A DNA stretch of 64,000 nt from the NCBI GenBank assembly GCA_037389465.1, contig JAZARR010000153.1, positions 2,837,001 to 2,901,000 of the forward strand, given 5' to 3'. The translations under genes and the position numbers were made by a program. This document shows positions 52,661 through 64,000 of this stretch, one piece after another; within the stretch, counting starts at the first letter, position 1; each line of letters starts with the position of its first letter. The notes beneath the pieces were generated by a model. That model did no database searches, was not told where the DNA came from, and saw nothing but the letters and a program-made list of their open reading frames with translations. Origin of the DNA: Baylisascaris procyonis. Taxonomy: Eukaryota; Nematoda; Chromadorea; Rhabditida; Ascarididae.

Positions 52661-53909
52661 TAATTGGATAGGGATTCAAAAATGAGACTGCTGAGATGAC
52701 AGCAAGATTTGACAATTACGCATCACTAATTTCAGGACAAATTTATTGTACCTTACAATTACTGTAACTGACCAGGTATGCATAGATGCAATATTCGTTT
52801 AAAGATCTATCATCTAAATTCTTTCCTCACTTCTATGAAGCTAACTCCCTAATGGATGAAGTAGAGATTAATCCTGATAGATGAGTTCTAATTCCTTTTT
52901 CACGTCGCACGTTTAAAGAGGCCCCTTGTGCGATGCACAATTTCCTACCTCTACGATTTATGCAGCGTTCGTCTTCTATCACAACGCAAACCTTTCAGGT
53001 ATGTTTTCGTACAAACCGATGACGAAAGAAAATGAACCCAATTACTTAAGTTAAAGCTGTTAGCATTCATCTGTAATATCGCAAGATGAAGTTGGAACGG
53101 TATAGCAGCGTACAAAGGCACAGACGAGGTGCTGCAGCTAAAAAAGGAGCGTCGACGATAAAACGGCAGGTTGATATTTCACCAGTGGTTTGAATAGATT
53201 TTATTTAATCCCCACATTTTGCCAAAATCGCTGCGCACCCTTTTTAAATGTCCATCGGTTTGTAGCACTCCCTTCCGACCGAAAAATTGGTCTAAAACTT
53301 TGTTGTCGATCGAAGGACGTTTTTGCTAGTGTCTTGCCAATGACCTTATCAGCAAGAAAAGGTCGTAATCTATATTATAATTAGCGATATGACATAATGG
53401 AAGAAGCATGGCCAACACGTCATGGTTCAAGGTAGTGAGGATTGTTTAAGATGCGTGATATTTGAGGGTCGCATATTTACGCTGCGCTCACCTTTATGAA
53501 TATCACGATGCGCTGATGCTTTACCAACCGTACAGTAGCACTCACATCTATCATCTAATATTTACATTGTAAGTGAATATGCGCAAAAGTTATTGCAACC
53601 TGACGAAAATGTTTTTAAATATGAAAATTACAGATAAATTTTCACTTACGTCGACAATTTCTAAGCGAAAGATTAGTATTGATTATTACATTATTTTCGG
53701 ATCTTAACTCATCTAACGTTCTTCACCTGCACATCTTGATACCAATGTAGCAAACCTCCTAAGGATAAAAATAAAAAGAAGATTTAGGACCGTGGTTTTC
53801 CTCCGAGTTTTCCACATATCTCCAAGTTTCCAAGACATATTTTCTTCCCTTTTTTAATAACCTCGCTGCTTCGTCGTCTCAGCACTCTCAATTTAGATGT
53901 GCACCATTT

Positions 53910-54268
53910 TTAGTTGATACGATATGTGGTACCACTGTTTCCATAAGATGGAATTGTATTTGCCTGGAAGATGCTGGAGTCAAGAAGTTGGCGCATGTGA
54001 TAGAGGAATTCGTCTATATTCGTAACTGAGAAGCCTTTCATTATCTTCGTTCCTGTATCGATCACCACATTGTGGTAATTGCTGCTACTGCCATGCAACC
54101 CTCTGAAAGCATTAGCATACAGCACGGTTGAGTGAGATTTCGCTGAAATGGATCGCTCTCGACCTCTATCACCTTAGAGCATTTTTGGGAGCCCCAATGG
54201 GTAAGCTGTTCGACAGCTTCCGACCGAATCCTACCTTAGACATACATCCAAATACAAGTATATCCTGT
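53910..54268 (-). CDS. Possible two-exon 3' end of an unrecognised gene
   Basis: On the minus strand, 54268-54173 and 54102-53910 join in phase (2 to 2), about 95 residues ending in TAA. The first follows gcatgtccacag and ends before gtgata; the second follows atgctttcag. Encoded pieces such as DILVFGCMSKVGFG and GFSVTNIDEFLYHMRQLL look like folded protein, but no family is recognised and upstream exons are unresolved. A chance open frame is possible. Confidence 0.28.
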
Positions 54269-55223
54269 CTGTGGACATGCACAATTCTTACGCGCTCTAC
54301 GAAATTGCCCCTAAGGCGTTTTCAGGAAATTACATCCTAGAGTGTTTTCTCAACGTTTATGGACATCTCGACAATTAGTTGAGCTAGAAAATTGGAATGC
54401 AAAAACGTTCATCGTATTACTCACTACCCCTCCTTGACACGTTCTTCCGCGTCCTCCATAATTTGGAAAGGCTGGAAAGTGCAGATAGGTCGGTGCAATT
54501 AAACATGGGCATGAAACTAATATTAAACCTATCGTTGCTTTAAATTACTCCATCATGCTCAGTAATACGAGTCAAAGAATAACAGAACGAATCAGGAAGC
54601 CTTCAGCTCACCGGGCAAAGTCACAAGCCCACCAGATCGGCGTTAGTGTCATTCCCCAATCCTTTGCGCGGAAGCAGTCAGCCGGAAGTCGTTGCTTCTT
54701 GTAGTAGACATGTTTAATGCTTGTAACATCGATTGTTTTGTCTTGGGCGAAAGGAAAGAAATACCTTTTGATTATAAGTTTTTCCTTGGACAGCTAAAAT
54801 AAAAGCTAACGATATCGATGGATAAAAAAACTATGGAAAATTGTTGCTCCTCATTAGCCGAATATTATGACACGTCTTCAACATCACGGTTGCATATATG
54901 GCATTAGGAGGTTACGGCCAGCTGGAAGCCGGCTGCACCATGCATATATTAAAGCATAGGAAATAGTCCGATACTCTCGACATTCAGCCTTTTTTAAAGA
55001 GATTGCAATATTTTTAGCTTTTTGGAGTCGTATATAATCAGCTTGAGCTCCTGAACTTAAACTTCCTCCTGAAGTCTCAAAAATCAGTTTAATGGGGCTC
55101 ATATATTTGGGCTTACTTGTTTTGAAACTAGCAGATATTATGTCATTTAATTAATCACTAAACATAGCAACAATGAAATTTATTCTTGTGCGTTTGCAAA
55201 TTTTTCAGTTAATTAGAATTTAC

Positions 55224-55372
55224 TTTCCGAAAAGAATCTTTCATTCGTAGATGAAAGAATGGGCCGTCTTTCACGACATTCTTCCAAATTTCCATATGAA
55301 TGTCTTTTTTATTCACTTTGATGTGTCTCTTAAAGTCTGTGCGCATGTCTGTCCGCGCTATGGCATCGACTC
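55224..55372 (-). CDS. Possible isolated coding exon
   Basis: Minus-strand frame of 49 codons between a ttgtcgttcag acceptor and a gtaaat donor, with purine in the first codon position for most codons and a Lys/Arg/Asp-rich, soluble composition (for example HIKVNKKDIHMEIWKNV). A short following exon, 55050-54994, would continue in phase to a stop. No homology recognised. Confidence 0.27.
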
Positions 55373-57934
55373 CTGAACGACAAAATCTGTGGCGACGAAA
55401 TCTGATGGGCATAACCTAAACCACTGTCTATCATTCCCCCTCCCCCCCCTAACTGATAGTATGCCAACAATTGATACTAAAATATGTCGTCGAAATTGCT
55501 GTACATTTTTGCCGCATAGGAGAACTGTTATAGTGAAATTTCAAGGTTAAGCTAACAGACCAACGCTCCAAGTCTTACCTGTTAGATTAACTTTAAATCT
55601 TTATAATTAGAAATGCTTCCAATTCCCGCTCATCTAACACGCTTTTTTCGTCTTCATTGAATTTAAAAATTTCTGTTGGTTGAAATTCTTGATCAAAGAG
55701 AAACTCATTGCAAATATTACTAACAATAAAATAGTCAACTTAACAACATACGATTTTATTTTTCTTAAGCATATTAGATGACATATGTGAGTTTACAAAT
55801 GCTAAAGGGCATTTGCTATTAATTACTTCACAACGTAAAATTAAACATATCGATAATTGGGCTCATAAAAGTTCAATAAAATGACTCTTTTTAAACGTTC
55901 ATTGAGATTATTTGAATCGATGTGAATCTCATCGATGAAGCGTCAAAATCAAAGAAAATCCACAGTTAATTTTCTTAATAATATTGACTTATAACTTCTC
56001 AAGGAATCGTTTAAAAAGTATAGATTAGCATGCGCTTTAACTTTATTGCCTATTCACTCATAGATTCCTAGAGTTACCATTTCTGAGTGTATAGAGAAGA
56101 CAGAAGAAAAAGAAAAGCGGAAAATTATTGACGAAGAAAAAAAAAATCACTCACCTTACAATGCGTATCTTCATATAACGCTTGGGAATGTTCTTTCGTT
56201 ACCATTGCCGAATTTAGGTGAAAACTTTATCTGAAATTTTATTGCATACTAACGTGAACTTTCTTTACCTGTCTCCTTCATCTTCTCTCATCTCTTTTCT
56301 GCATTCGCCGTTGATGCAAGCATTTAAACGAATAAAAACAAATAGCTATTAATAAGGCTTAGAGAATACCTCAGTGGGCCAATTATTCTAAATTTTCCAA
56401 CTCTGTAGAAGAAATACAATAACATTCATTATTCAACACCGTTTTTCTTAAGTATGTTGCTATTATGATTCGCAGACGTTACCATATCTGATGCCTATAA
56501 GCCCCCGAACCTCATAAGAATCAATTCTAAAAATTGTGAATGGCATAAGTTGCAAGCACTGATGCCAACAAGACAAAAACATTGTCCATCAATCACTGTA
56601 TTATTGGATTCTTGTCTTCCCTGAATCGGGTTTGACAGTGATTTGGCGATCGCAATCCCATTAACAGCTTCCCATTTGTGAAAGAAATGGCTCTGAAGAT
56701 GGCGGGGTGGTGTAAACGTTAGAGAAGGAAGTTAGAAGGGACAGCCGACGACCACAGGCCGAATCGATGAAAATGAATCCTGTAATGTTTGATATGCCAT
56801 ACGAAAATCAAGAAAAAAGAAGCTCTATGCACATTTGCATTTGCATTCCACTCCGATATCCGTGCTTATATATCACGTCCTTCGTTTATATGTCCTACTG
56901 CTTCCTCATAAGCCTTTCGAATTTACGCCGCTGACCGGAAACTGCGAACGCTGTAAGTCTCTTTCCCCGTTTTCTGGCATAATGATGTATTGGTATTAGC
57001 AAATATCAGTTGTAAGTGGCACTTTAACAACAGCACATAAAACTTTTTCCGAAGTCTGCTGATCGTTTCAACTTGCCTCGAAAATATGACTTCGCCCTCC
57101 TATATTGTTTTCTATGTACGCTTATTTTAAAAGCTGCGAACACCATAAGCTTCATTCCTACTACCATTCACCTTATCTTCAATACGAGCAACTCTTTGAA
57201 AATTGCGTAGACTTCAAGCAACGAGCTTAGAAATACGGTACATTGGCTAAAATATGGCATATCCTTTTTCAGTGCACTCTACCTCCATAGGTTATGTTGA
57301 GACGATAAACAAACATATGCGGTAAAAAAATAGTTTTACAGGAAAATACGAAGGAATAAAAACAAGGAACTCTACAGGTGTACGAAATATGGAGACGACA
57401 GATACGAGAAAAAACAGCATTTTCGGCCGATAGCACAGTTTTCGTTAGCGACGATTGTTTCGTTTTCACAATATTACAACAAAAATATTTACCTCCAAAA
57501 AAAAAATTCCGTTAGCGTACTCTATGAATCACAAATTTTTGAGTCATTCCAAATGTTCTTGACGGGGATTTTCAGGAAAATTATGTCACAGGTAAACTCT
57601 ATATTCATAAGCGCATTTTCTTCTTAGAAACTTTTAACAAGCAATTATTTCTTAATATATAATAATTAATAATCTAAAATGGTGGACAATCGAAAGAAAA
57701 ATAAATACTTGCTTTTTTGGTTCATTTTACTCTCTAGGAAATCATACGCCATAAAGAACACAACCGAACGAAAGAAGAAAAGGAGAAAAAAGAACTAAGC
57801 GTTCCGAATAGCGGCGACACGATGATTCAACCCACGAATCGATAAAGCACTAGTCGACATTTTCCTTCTTTCATTTCTGTCAACAGATGTCGAACCTGTT
57901 TTTCTATACTGCTAAAAAAACGAATCGAAATTCG

Positions 57935-57936
<2 letters not shown>

Positions 57937-57982
<46 letters not shown>
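57937..57982. repeat. (TA)n microsatellite
   Basis: About 23 TA units without interruption. Confidence 0.97.
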
Positions 57983-57987
<5 letters not shown>

Positions 57988-58650
57988 ATTAAACTGCAGT
58001 TAAGTTACAGTAATGCAATAACTTGTACGTTACTAAAGGGCTCCAATTTTTGTACTGCTTTCATCGAAAGACGCATATACACTACTGAATGAATCGTGCT
58101 AAGAAAAATTGCGATCTAATTATCTCTAATACAAAGCAGAGGAATCAATACTCAGAGTTCAGATCAAACAAGAAGCAACGAGAGAACAATGTTTGATTAC
58201 GGCAATAAGCAGATACCTAACGAACAAATCCTGCCAATTCACAACCATTTTTTTAAATCGTTGCAGTTCACATTGCATTCTCCTCTAAGCTTTATTATAT
58301 CATACTATAGGACACAAAAATTTCATAAATTATGCATTAATATCCTTCAAAAAATTTAAATTTTCGCGAGTTCTTTTACATTGCACTTGAGCATCAAAAA
58401 CCTCTCAAAATATGCTAATATGATGTCCTAACACCTTGAAAAATTCAAATGCTTTACTCTCCTTCAACGCGCTATAGATCGATATGACCGCGATGCAATA
58501 CTTCGCGCTATCACTTTCTGGATTTCTACATTTCGTCTGCAGTCTCGGATTCGTTGTTGTTTTCACGTTATATTACTTTCACAGCGAAAACTGAGCTTCG
58601 CTACTTCGGCTCCTTCTCACCTCTATTCGGCATCCATGCAGATTACTTAT

Positions 58651-58879
58651 CTAAGAACAATGCATGTCCACTTCTCGCATCATCCCTGAAGTAAATTCTA
58701 TTCACTATCAACCAATTAAAAAAAATGCATTTCCAACTACACTGAGCTAAGAAATCTGTCGGTCGCGAACATATCTTTTGGAGATAAGTGGCAGCTGCTT
58801 CATCAAGCAATTGTGTTCCAACCATAGCTTCTCCAAAATTGCTAATCCATCGCAATTCTTGTGTGAATGCGACACAGCA
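58651..58879 (-). CDS. Possible two-exon 3' end of an unrecognised gene
   Basis: Minus-strand exons 58879-58741 and 58685-58651 join in phase across a 55-nt intron (gtagtt...ttcag) to a TAG. The first follows ttatattatag. Encoded pieces include ISNFGEAMVGTQLLDEAAATY and a short Cys-ending tail. An open frame further upstream (about 59463-59278) could be the preceding exon. No family recognised; chance not excluded. Confidence 0.25.
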
Positions 58880-60271
58880 CTATAATATAAATCAGATGAA
58901 AATGATAAAAACTAAACGTTTTTCTCCGATCTTCGAGGAGACTCCATGTGAATAAAATTTTATGCTGCTTTATCTTTATAATATTGTTTCACGAAGGATC
59001 TTTGCGTGTTCTTTATAATGTTTTTCACTAAGCTTCATTGCGTGTATGTGTAAAACACTTTGTCAGTAAGAAAAACAGTGTTCGGGATGTTGCATGGAAT
59101 CGACCCAACATAGGTAAGAGAGTAAAGAGTTGACGCTTTCAAAAATAGTGCAAACTGCGTGATACATGGCATAGTGTATCACCGATGAAGTTTGGCTGCT
59201 AACCTAGTTACTAATCGAGTAACCATTGAGCAACTCTGCCCTATCTTCGTCCTTCGACTTCAGATGGATTTAATTGCGACCTTCAAAATGCTCAGGAAGT
59301 CATTAGTAATGGAAAGAACTAAAAATTGAATAAATTTGAAGGAAAATAATCCGAAAATACAGTGTTCGGGATTTGTCTGCGATGAAAGTAACGGCCGCCA
59401 AAGTTCAGTCAAATAGTTTGACGCCGTATGCGGTTGTTTGCAGTTTTGTCGTCGAAGAGTGAGCTGGAATTGTGATTTATGTATAGCATTCCTCTTTTTT
59501 TCCATGAGAATTTAAAAGTGAGTTGTGAACGATTCTCAGATTTTTGTTCCTCGATCCAGCTAGCTTTTTTCCTGAGTTTTCTGGATTATACGAATTTTTC
59601 CGGATCCTTACACGATTTTTCTGGATCATGCCAATTTTCTCCCTCTTTCTGAACCCGTTTATGCCTACGCTTATGCACATATGTCGCCTTTCCCATGTGC
59701 TTGCCGTTATGCTTATGTATCTGTCTATGTTGATGTTGATGCATGCGTGCGGGTATGCATTTTGGAGTTTATTTTCGATTCCTTTTCGATTATGGCGTTC
59801 GCTTTTTTGATTCTTTTGCTTCCTTCTAGGCACGTCTTGATTTCAAGAGAAAAAAGAGTGAGGGGAAATCTTCGAGGATAGAGGAGAGGTGGCTGAAGAA
59901 TTTTTTGTGCTTGTATAAGGTACCGAAATGAAACTGCAGAGTGATTGTCAATTTTGCCAATGTGAGTTTTCGGAGACGCTAATGCCGGAGGCAATCTTCT
60001 CGGAAACCGGAAATTTTGATTTTCACTTCCCCCTTCCCTCCTTTTTCAAATCTCACCTACTCAGCTCTTTCAACCACAATGAAGTCATAATTTCGATCGC
60101 TTTTCGAGAGCATCATTTTTAGGATTTCCTCGCTGAATTTAGCTCATTGGCATATCTTCAGGTGTCGATTCAACTAAGAAATGCTGACTTTAACCCCAAT
60201 ATTGGCTCATCCATGCGGAATTGCGTCTTTAATATCCCAAGTTTGTACATAAAATACTCAGATTATTGCAG
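58880..60271. other. Spacer, no recognised gene
   Basis: Low-complexity open frames in 59477-59833 on both strands arise from pyrimidine-rich sequence. The 14-mer acagtgttcgggat occurs twice (59075 and 59359). Nothing else supported. Confidence 0.4.
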
Positions 60272-60509
60272 GCAACCCTTTATATATTTTGTGCCGTGCT
60301 GGTAATATGTATATTTTGTGCGGATTTCTATTTGCTGTGGATTGCGAGACAATTTCAGCGACGTACATATTTGTTGAATGAAGCCAATCATCACCTGCAA
60401 AGAAAGCTAAGGCGAGAGCATAACCACCTTCGACGGTATGACTCTGACTCGTTCATCCAGCATTCTTTTTATTTGCACAATGTCCTCCAGATATTTCATA
60501 GCGGGATAG
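60272..60509 (+). CDS. Possible exon encoding a transmembrane segment
   Basis: Flanked by a good acceptor (gattattgcag) and donor (gtgagg). In one frame 79 codons stay open: about 24 hydrophobic residues (TLYIFCAVLVICIFCADFYL) then a basic, His-rich stretch, as in a single-pass protein or the first helix of a receptor. A second frame is also open for 42 codons and would join an upstream segment (60163-60240, which follows cttcag and ends before gtttgt), so the frame in use is unclear. No homolog recognised. Confidence 0.3.
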
Positions 60510-61836
60510 GTGAGGTTGCAGTTTAGCCGATTTACGATGCAATTCCAGCTACTCATATCGGAATCAATGAAACAACAGGCACTTTCACCAATCCATCCCG
60601 ACATTAGCTTCGCCTCCAACAAAATTAGCTGTAGTAGAAATACCGCTGAGGGTTTTTTTATCGTTTATTAGCTTTCACATTTCCCACATCGATGGAAATA
60701 TATGAGGCAGGTAATACTTGTTTGCATTAGAGTTAAATAATCGAAAATTTCAGGATGATTCATCATTTGTTCAATTCAAATAATTGTATTTAATTTGCGC
60801 CATCGAAAAGAATCCGGTTGCATCTCATTTACACATGCAATCTAATGCCGCAATGACATATAATATTTATGCATGCGTTTCCTATTGTTAAATCTCGCGC
60901 TTTACAAATAAAATCACCTAAAGTTACAGATATTCATAGAAGACAACACCCAGGTAGTTATTTTTTTCCAGCAATTATAATATTGATCATTATGTTGTAT
61001 TCCTTGGCAAATCCACATTTTATCTGAATAAAATGAATAAAAGAGTATCGTCTAAGGATTTTTGTCCATTTGCATATGCTGCAGGCTGTCTAAGAGACTT
61101 GGGATCTATGTTTTTTCTCACTGATAATGTAATGTTAATAAATATGGAAGAATCCTCCCCAGTTGCATAGCATTTTTGCTAGTTCATACTGGAAAGGATT
61201 GTTTTATATTTTAGAAGTATTTGTAATAAACACTCTTCTAATAAAGTATTGATATTATGACTTCTTTGTGTGCTACTGTAGTAAATATTATAAGCAGTGC
61301 CGCACTTCTTACTGTCACTTCTCCTGATGAGTTCCTAGAAGGAATATTCGACAAAGACTTCTTGGTCTCATTATAAGCTGAGCAATGATAACGCATTTCA
61401 CACATCCATTCATAGCTAAGGACCATGCGGTCTTTCAAATGCAGTGAGATAGCCCCATCATTAGTGTGATTCTTGAATGATGCTTTCGTTGTGAGCAAAG
61501 CCAACTGGAAACTAAAATGGAAAGGAAAGTGAGCGACTCTGTACTTTCTCAGCGGTAAAGAAAGAGGATGGAGCATCTTAGATGAACTGATATGGTGTGA
61601 AAACTGTTTATACCTATACATCACATCATGTTTAAATGTATATTCTATCTGAAGTCGTTCCATCGAAAATGGATGCTAGCTTCTTGCCTTTGGTAGCAAA
61701 GTTAGCCTAGTTAGTGACACAAAACTATTCAGATGGTTCTAAAGAAAAACTTCGACTTGTAATCTTTTATTGCTTGATTTAGTATTAACTGTTTAATCAG
61801 ACGATATATGAATTCGCTCACACTACGGAAACTTCA
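60510..61836. other. Spacer, no recognised gene
   Basis: AT-rich sequence. A 141-codon minus frame (61238-61663) has no splice signals, homology or codon bias that would support it. Confidence 0.4.
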
Positions 61837-63906
61837 TTACAAAGGAGCCTCTCTTAATGTGTGGTTATGGCTATGGTCTTGTGCAATTCGTTGATCACTC
61901 GTTAACGAATCTCTCGGTATAATGACGTCATCGCTGAGGTTCAGATGAATGAGCGGAGGGTTAATGATAAAGAAGAGATCACAACCGACGTACTGTAAGA
62001 ATGTTCTGGAAACATGTGAAGTCAGAATTGACCTGAATAGTTGCAAACGTTGATAAAGTGCATTTGAAGCAAATTTGATATGAATGAAAGCAAGTGAGCA
62101 ACTTTGACTAAGCCCATGCAAACAAATTAGCATGTGGGCGATAGTGATGTGACTTTTGGACGCACCCGTAATTCGTCGCCCCCTGCGCCGATTGGCTATG
62201 CACCTGCATCGTTCCCAAACGTGCTGTGAATACCGTTTTGCGCAACATTCCAAAAAGTGACGACATAAACTCTGTTACTGTAGATGCTGGTTGGAAAATC
62301 TGAGCTGCTGTGCTCGACAAATGCAGCGTTTTTGTAATAAACGAAATTGTCTACCAGATATCCTGCAACACCAGTAATTGAAACTCAAGTCTTTCAGTCT
62401 AAGTATGGCCTGACGGTTAGTTTGATTTGCCTTTTCAGGAATGAACACATTCATTCTTTCAAAAGAAGGTTAATGGTTTCATATATAATCCGTGCCGGAA
62501 ACTAATCTCCCACAAGAAAATCTTTGCAACTGTCGAACTGGCAATAGCTGCCAAATATAACTGACCGGAACACAAGTTTTACTTTATTTTATTTTATTTC
62601 AACGTTTTGCTGCAAAACACAAAAGGTTCAGGATGCAAGAGCGGCGACAGCGTGTAGATCAAAGCGATCAACCGCAGTTTAACAGTTGAAGGAGTGGATG
62701 ACTTTAATGATATCAGTGGAAGCATGTTCTAGATTCGTGCATTACGAAAATTGATGAAGCTTCTCAGATGAAGTGATAACACACACGCGCTTCAATCTGT
62801 GTGCAACGAGAGCTCCCTGCTCAACTGATCCAATTTTCCTTGGGAATCTTCCACCAAAGATTTGTTTTACCATGGCTCGAGTGATATAATATTCTGTCAG
62901 TAATTACGCAGTAGAATGATGTTTCGATCACTGATTTAACTCGGAGACAAGCTGAAAATCTGTGCGCCACTGTTTGCAGCAATAATTAAGTGCTTCAGAA
63001 GCTGTTGCAGCTATAGTTTTAGTATTTTCTTTTTCACGAACAGAATCCTCCGAAGGGGAGTTTATGAAGCATATCAATTCCGGTGTTCATAAATTCAACA
63101 TTGTGGCACGCTGCAACACATCTGTGAAATGTTTCACATCGATTTCTAAGCATATTTAATAAACTGCTGCAAAACCATCCGCCTTTTGCGGTACGCTATC
63201 ACTGTCCGAGATAAACGTGAGAGGGAGACATCAGAGATTACCACGTGTTATGATAATATTATCATTTACTACTTTAGTTCTTCCTCATAATTTACATTAA
63301 ATCTTTACTATTTATTACTTACTGTAACGATGCAGTGCTATAATATTTACTGCTATCACCGTATTATTTTCACGCAGATAGTGCTGTTCTTCTTCACATT
63401 GTTAAATGAATTGCTAAATGAAACAAAATAAGGCAAATTTTCTCCTCTCATAAAGTCGATTACTTCTCTCAAAGTTGGTGGATCAATAAGAATTATTAGT
63501 AAATGAGTCATCCTATAAGAACACTATGCCCATTGAATTCAATCACTGATGGCTTCAGTGGGTCATTAGTTGCGGGTACTTAAAAGCAAATAAGTATATG
63601 CAAAAAAACGTGCATACACCCATGCAACACTTGTCATATTGCATTTCTGCAAAGCAGCTATGCAAATTGCATTGGAGACGTTGCAGTGATGGGATTTATC
63701 GGCACGCATGGTGATGAATCGCTATTGATTCGAGAAGCTACCTAAATGCTATCGTATAAGAATTTGTTTTGGAAAAGTTTTCTCGAAAACTACAAGGCAA
63801 ATGATAACTCAATGAGGTAAGTATATTCTGCTGAAAAGTTTCTTTGGGCTCTCGTGCCATCTATGAGACTATGTTGACTGAATACTGCCATCAATAAAAA
63901 CATCAT
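61837..63906 (-). CDS. Candidate secreted Cys-containing protein, five exons
   Basis: Minus-strand segments 63906-63794, 63166-63042, 62969-62871, 62362-62221 and 62005-61837 (TAA) join in phase to 648 nt, about 215 residues. The first opens MMFLLMAVFSQ, a short signal-peptide-like start. Acceptors are gttttgcag, gcaaacag, ggtgttgcag and gtttccag; donors are gtagtt, gttcgt, gtaaaa and gtttgg. Six cysteines are predicted, three clustered as RC-x4-C-x3-AC in the second exon. The family is not recognised; a nematode-specific secreted protein is one reading. The third donor and the exact ends of exons 2 and 4 have alternatives (gtgaaa at 63037, gtgcat at 62203). Because short open frames with AG/GT borders are common in this DNA, the model stays tentative. 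Confidence 0.33.
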
Positions 63907-64000
63907 TATTTTGCATAATGCCTTGACGGTACTAAATTATCCACAAAAGTCAACCTGATATATGGAAACGATGTTCAATCTCTTCCCTTTACCACGCTTC
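63907..64000. other. Window end, nothing recognised
   Basis: Would be the 5' flank of the minus-strand candidate. A catatatcag acceptor-like site on the minus strand at about 63957 could be an SL site; no promoter identifiable. Confidence 0.3.

Larger units (their letters stand above)
50215..53909. other. Spacer, no recognised gene
   Basis: Holds the uL14m 3' end, a 19-base G tract (51422-51440), a foldback element (51994-52176), an imperfect 60-bp duplication (52556-52660) and a 135-codon minus frame (52186-52593) judged accidental. No family recognised. Confidence 0.45.
54269..58650. other. Spacer with a few exon-like segments and a TA tract
   Basis: Apart from the exon candidate at 55224-55372 (minus strand), a C run (55441-55448) and the TA tract (57937-57982), no recognised content. 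Several short open frames on both strands have no supporting signals. Confidence 0.4.

Noticed and set aside
59477..59833. Overlapping frames on both strands of 88-118 codons
   Set aside because: Produced by pyrimidine/purine-biased low-complexity sequence; no gene signals.
61238..61663. 141-codon minus-strand frame
   Set aside because: No recognisable domain, no codon bias, no supporting acceptor or donor sites.
63746..63816. + strand ATG exon of 23 codons with a perfect gtaagt donor
   Set aside because: It overlaps the minus-strand candidate exon, has no downstream exon in the window and no homology.
1..64000. CRISPR array, bacterial operons or ribosome binding sites
   Set aside because: The window is a eukaryotic chromosome with spliced genes; no regularly spaced direct repeats were seen.

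Overview
The window looks like a nematode chromosome segment. It is AT-rich, genes are split by many introns (about 40 nt to 2 kb), nearly all recognisable exons are on the + strand, acceptors read (T)TTTCAG or TTGCAG, and PARP and the MAP kinase begin just after an acceptor as SL trans-spliced genes do. Intron sizes and base composition recall an ascaridid/spirurid (clade III) worm, but this placement is inference.

Five + strand genes can be built exon by exon with matching phases. (1) 622-9017: the 3' part of a C2H2 zinc-finger protein with a repeated finger-plus-linker module and a very acidic His/Glu tail. (2) 16740-25470: a complete 385-residue stress-activated MAP kinase of the JNK/p38 group with a TQY activation motif and DYG in place of DFG. 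(3) 28588-36557: a complete 566-residue PARP3-type ADP-ribosyltransferase with SAP, WGR, helical and catalytic domains and an intact H-Y-E triad. (4) 40438-41044: the main exon of a C1orf53-like (DUF5522) protein. (5) 48460-50214: mitochondrial ribosomal protein uL14m, about 143 residues.

Between (4) and (5), 42639-45575 is an old Ty3/gypsy-like LTR retrotransposon. It keeps two diverged LTRs, a frameshifted gag capsid region and an integrase remnant, but no visible protease, reverse transcriptase or RNase H.

The other spacers (9.0-16.7, 25.5-28.6, 36.6-40.4, 45.6-48.4 and most of 50.2-64 kb) have no recognised homolog. They hold TA and homopolymer tracts, a 31-bp-arm hairpin (27905-27971), a 183-bp foldback element (51994-52176) and scattered exon-like segments. 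The best of these is a possible five-exon, minus-strand, six-cysteine secreted protein (61837-63906) whose phases all join; neighbouring exon-like pieces are weaker.

The genes do not form a pathway. The zinc-finger protein and PARP suggest nuclear roles, the kinase stress signalling, and uL14m and perhaps the DUF5522 protein mitochondrial roles. No tRNA, rRNA, SL RNA or CRISPR array was seen.
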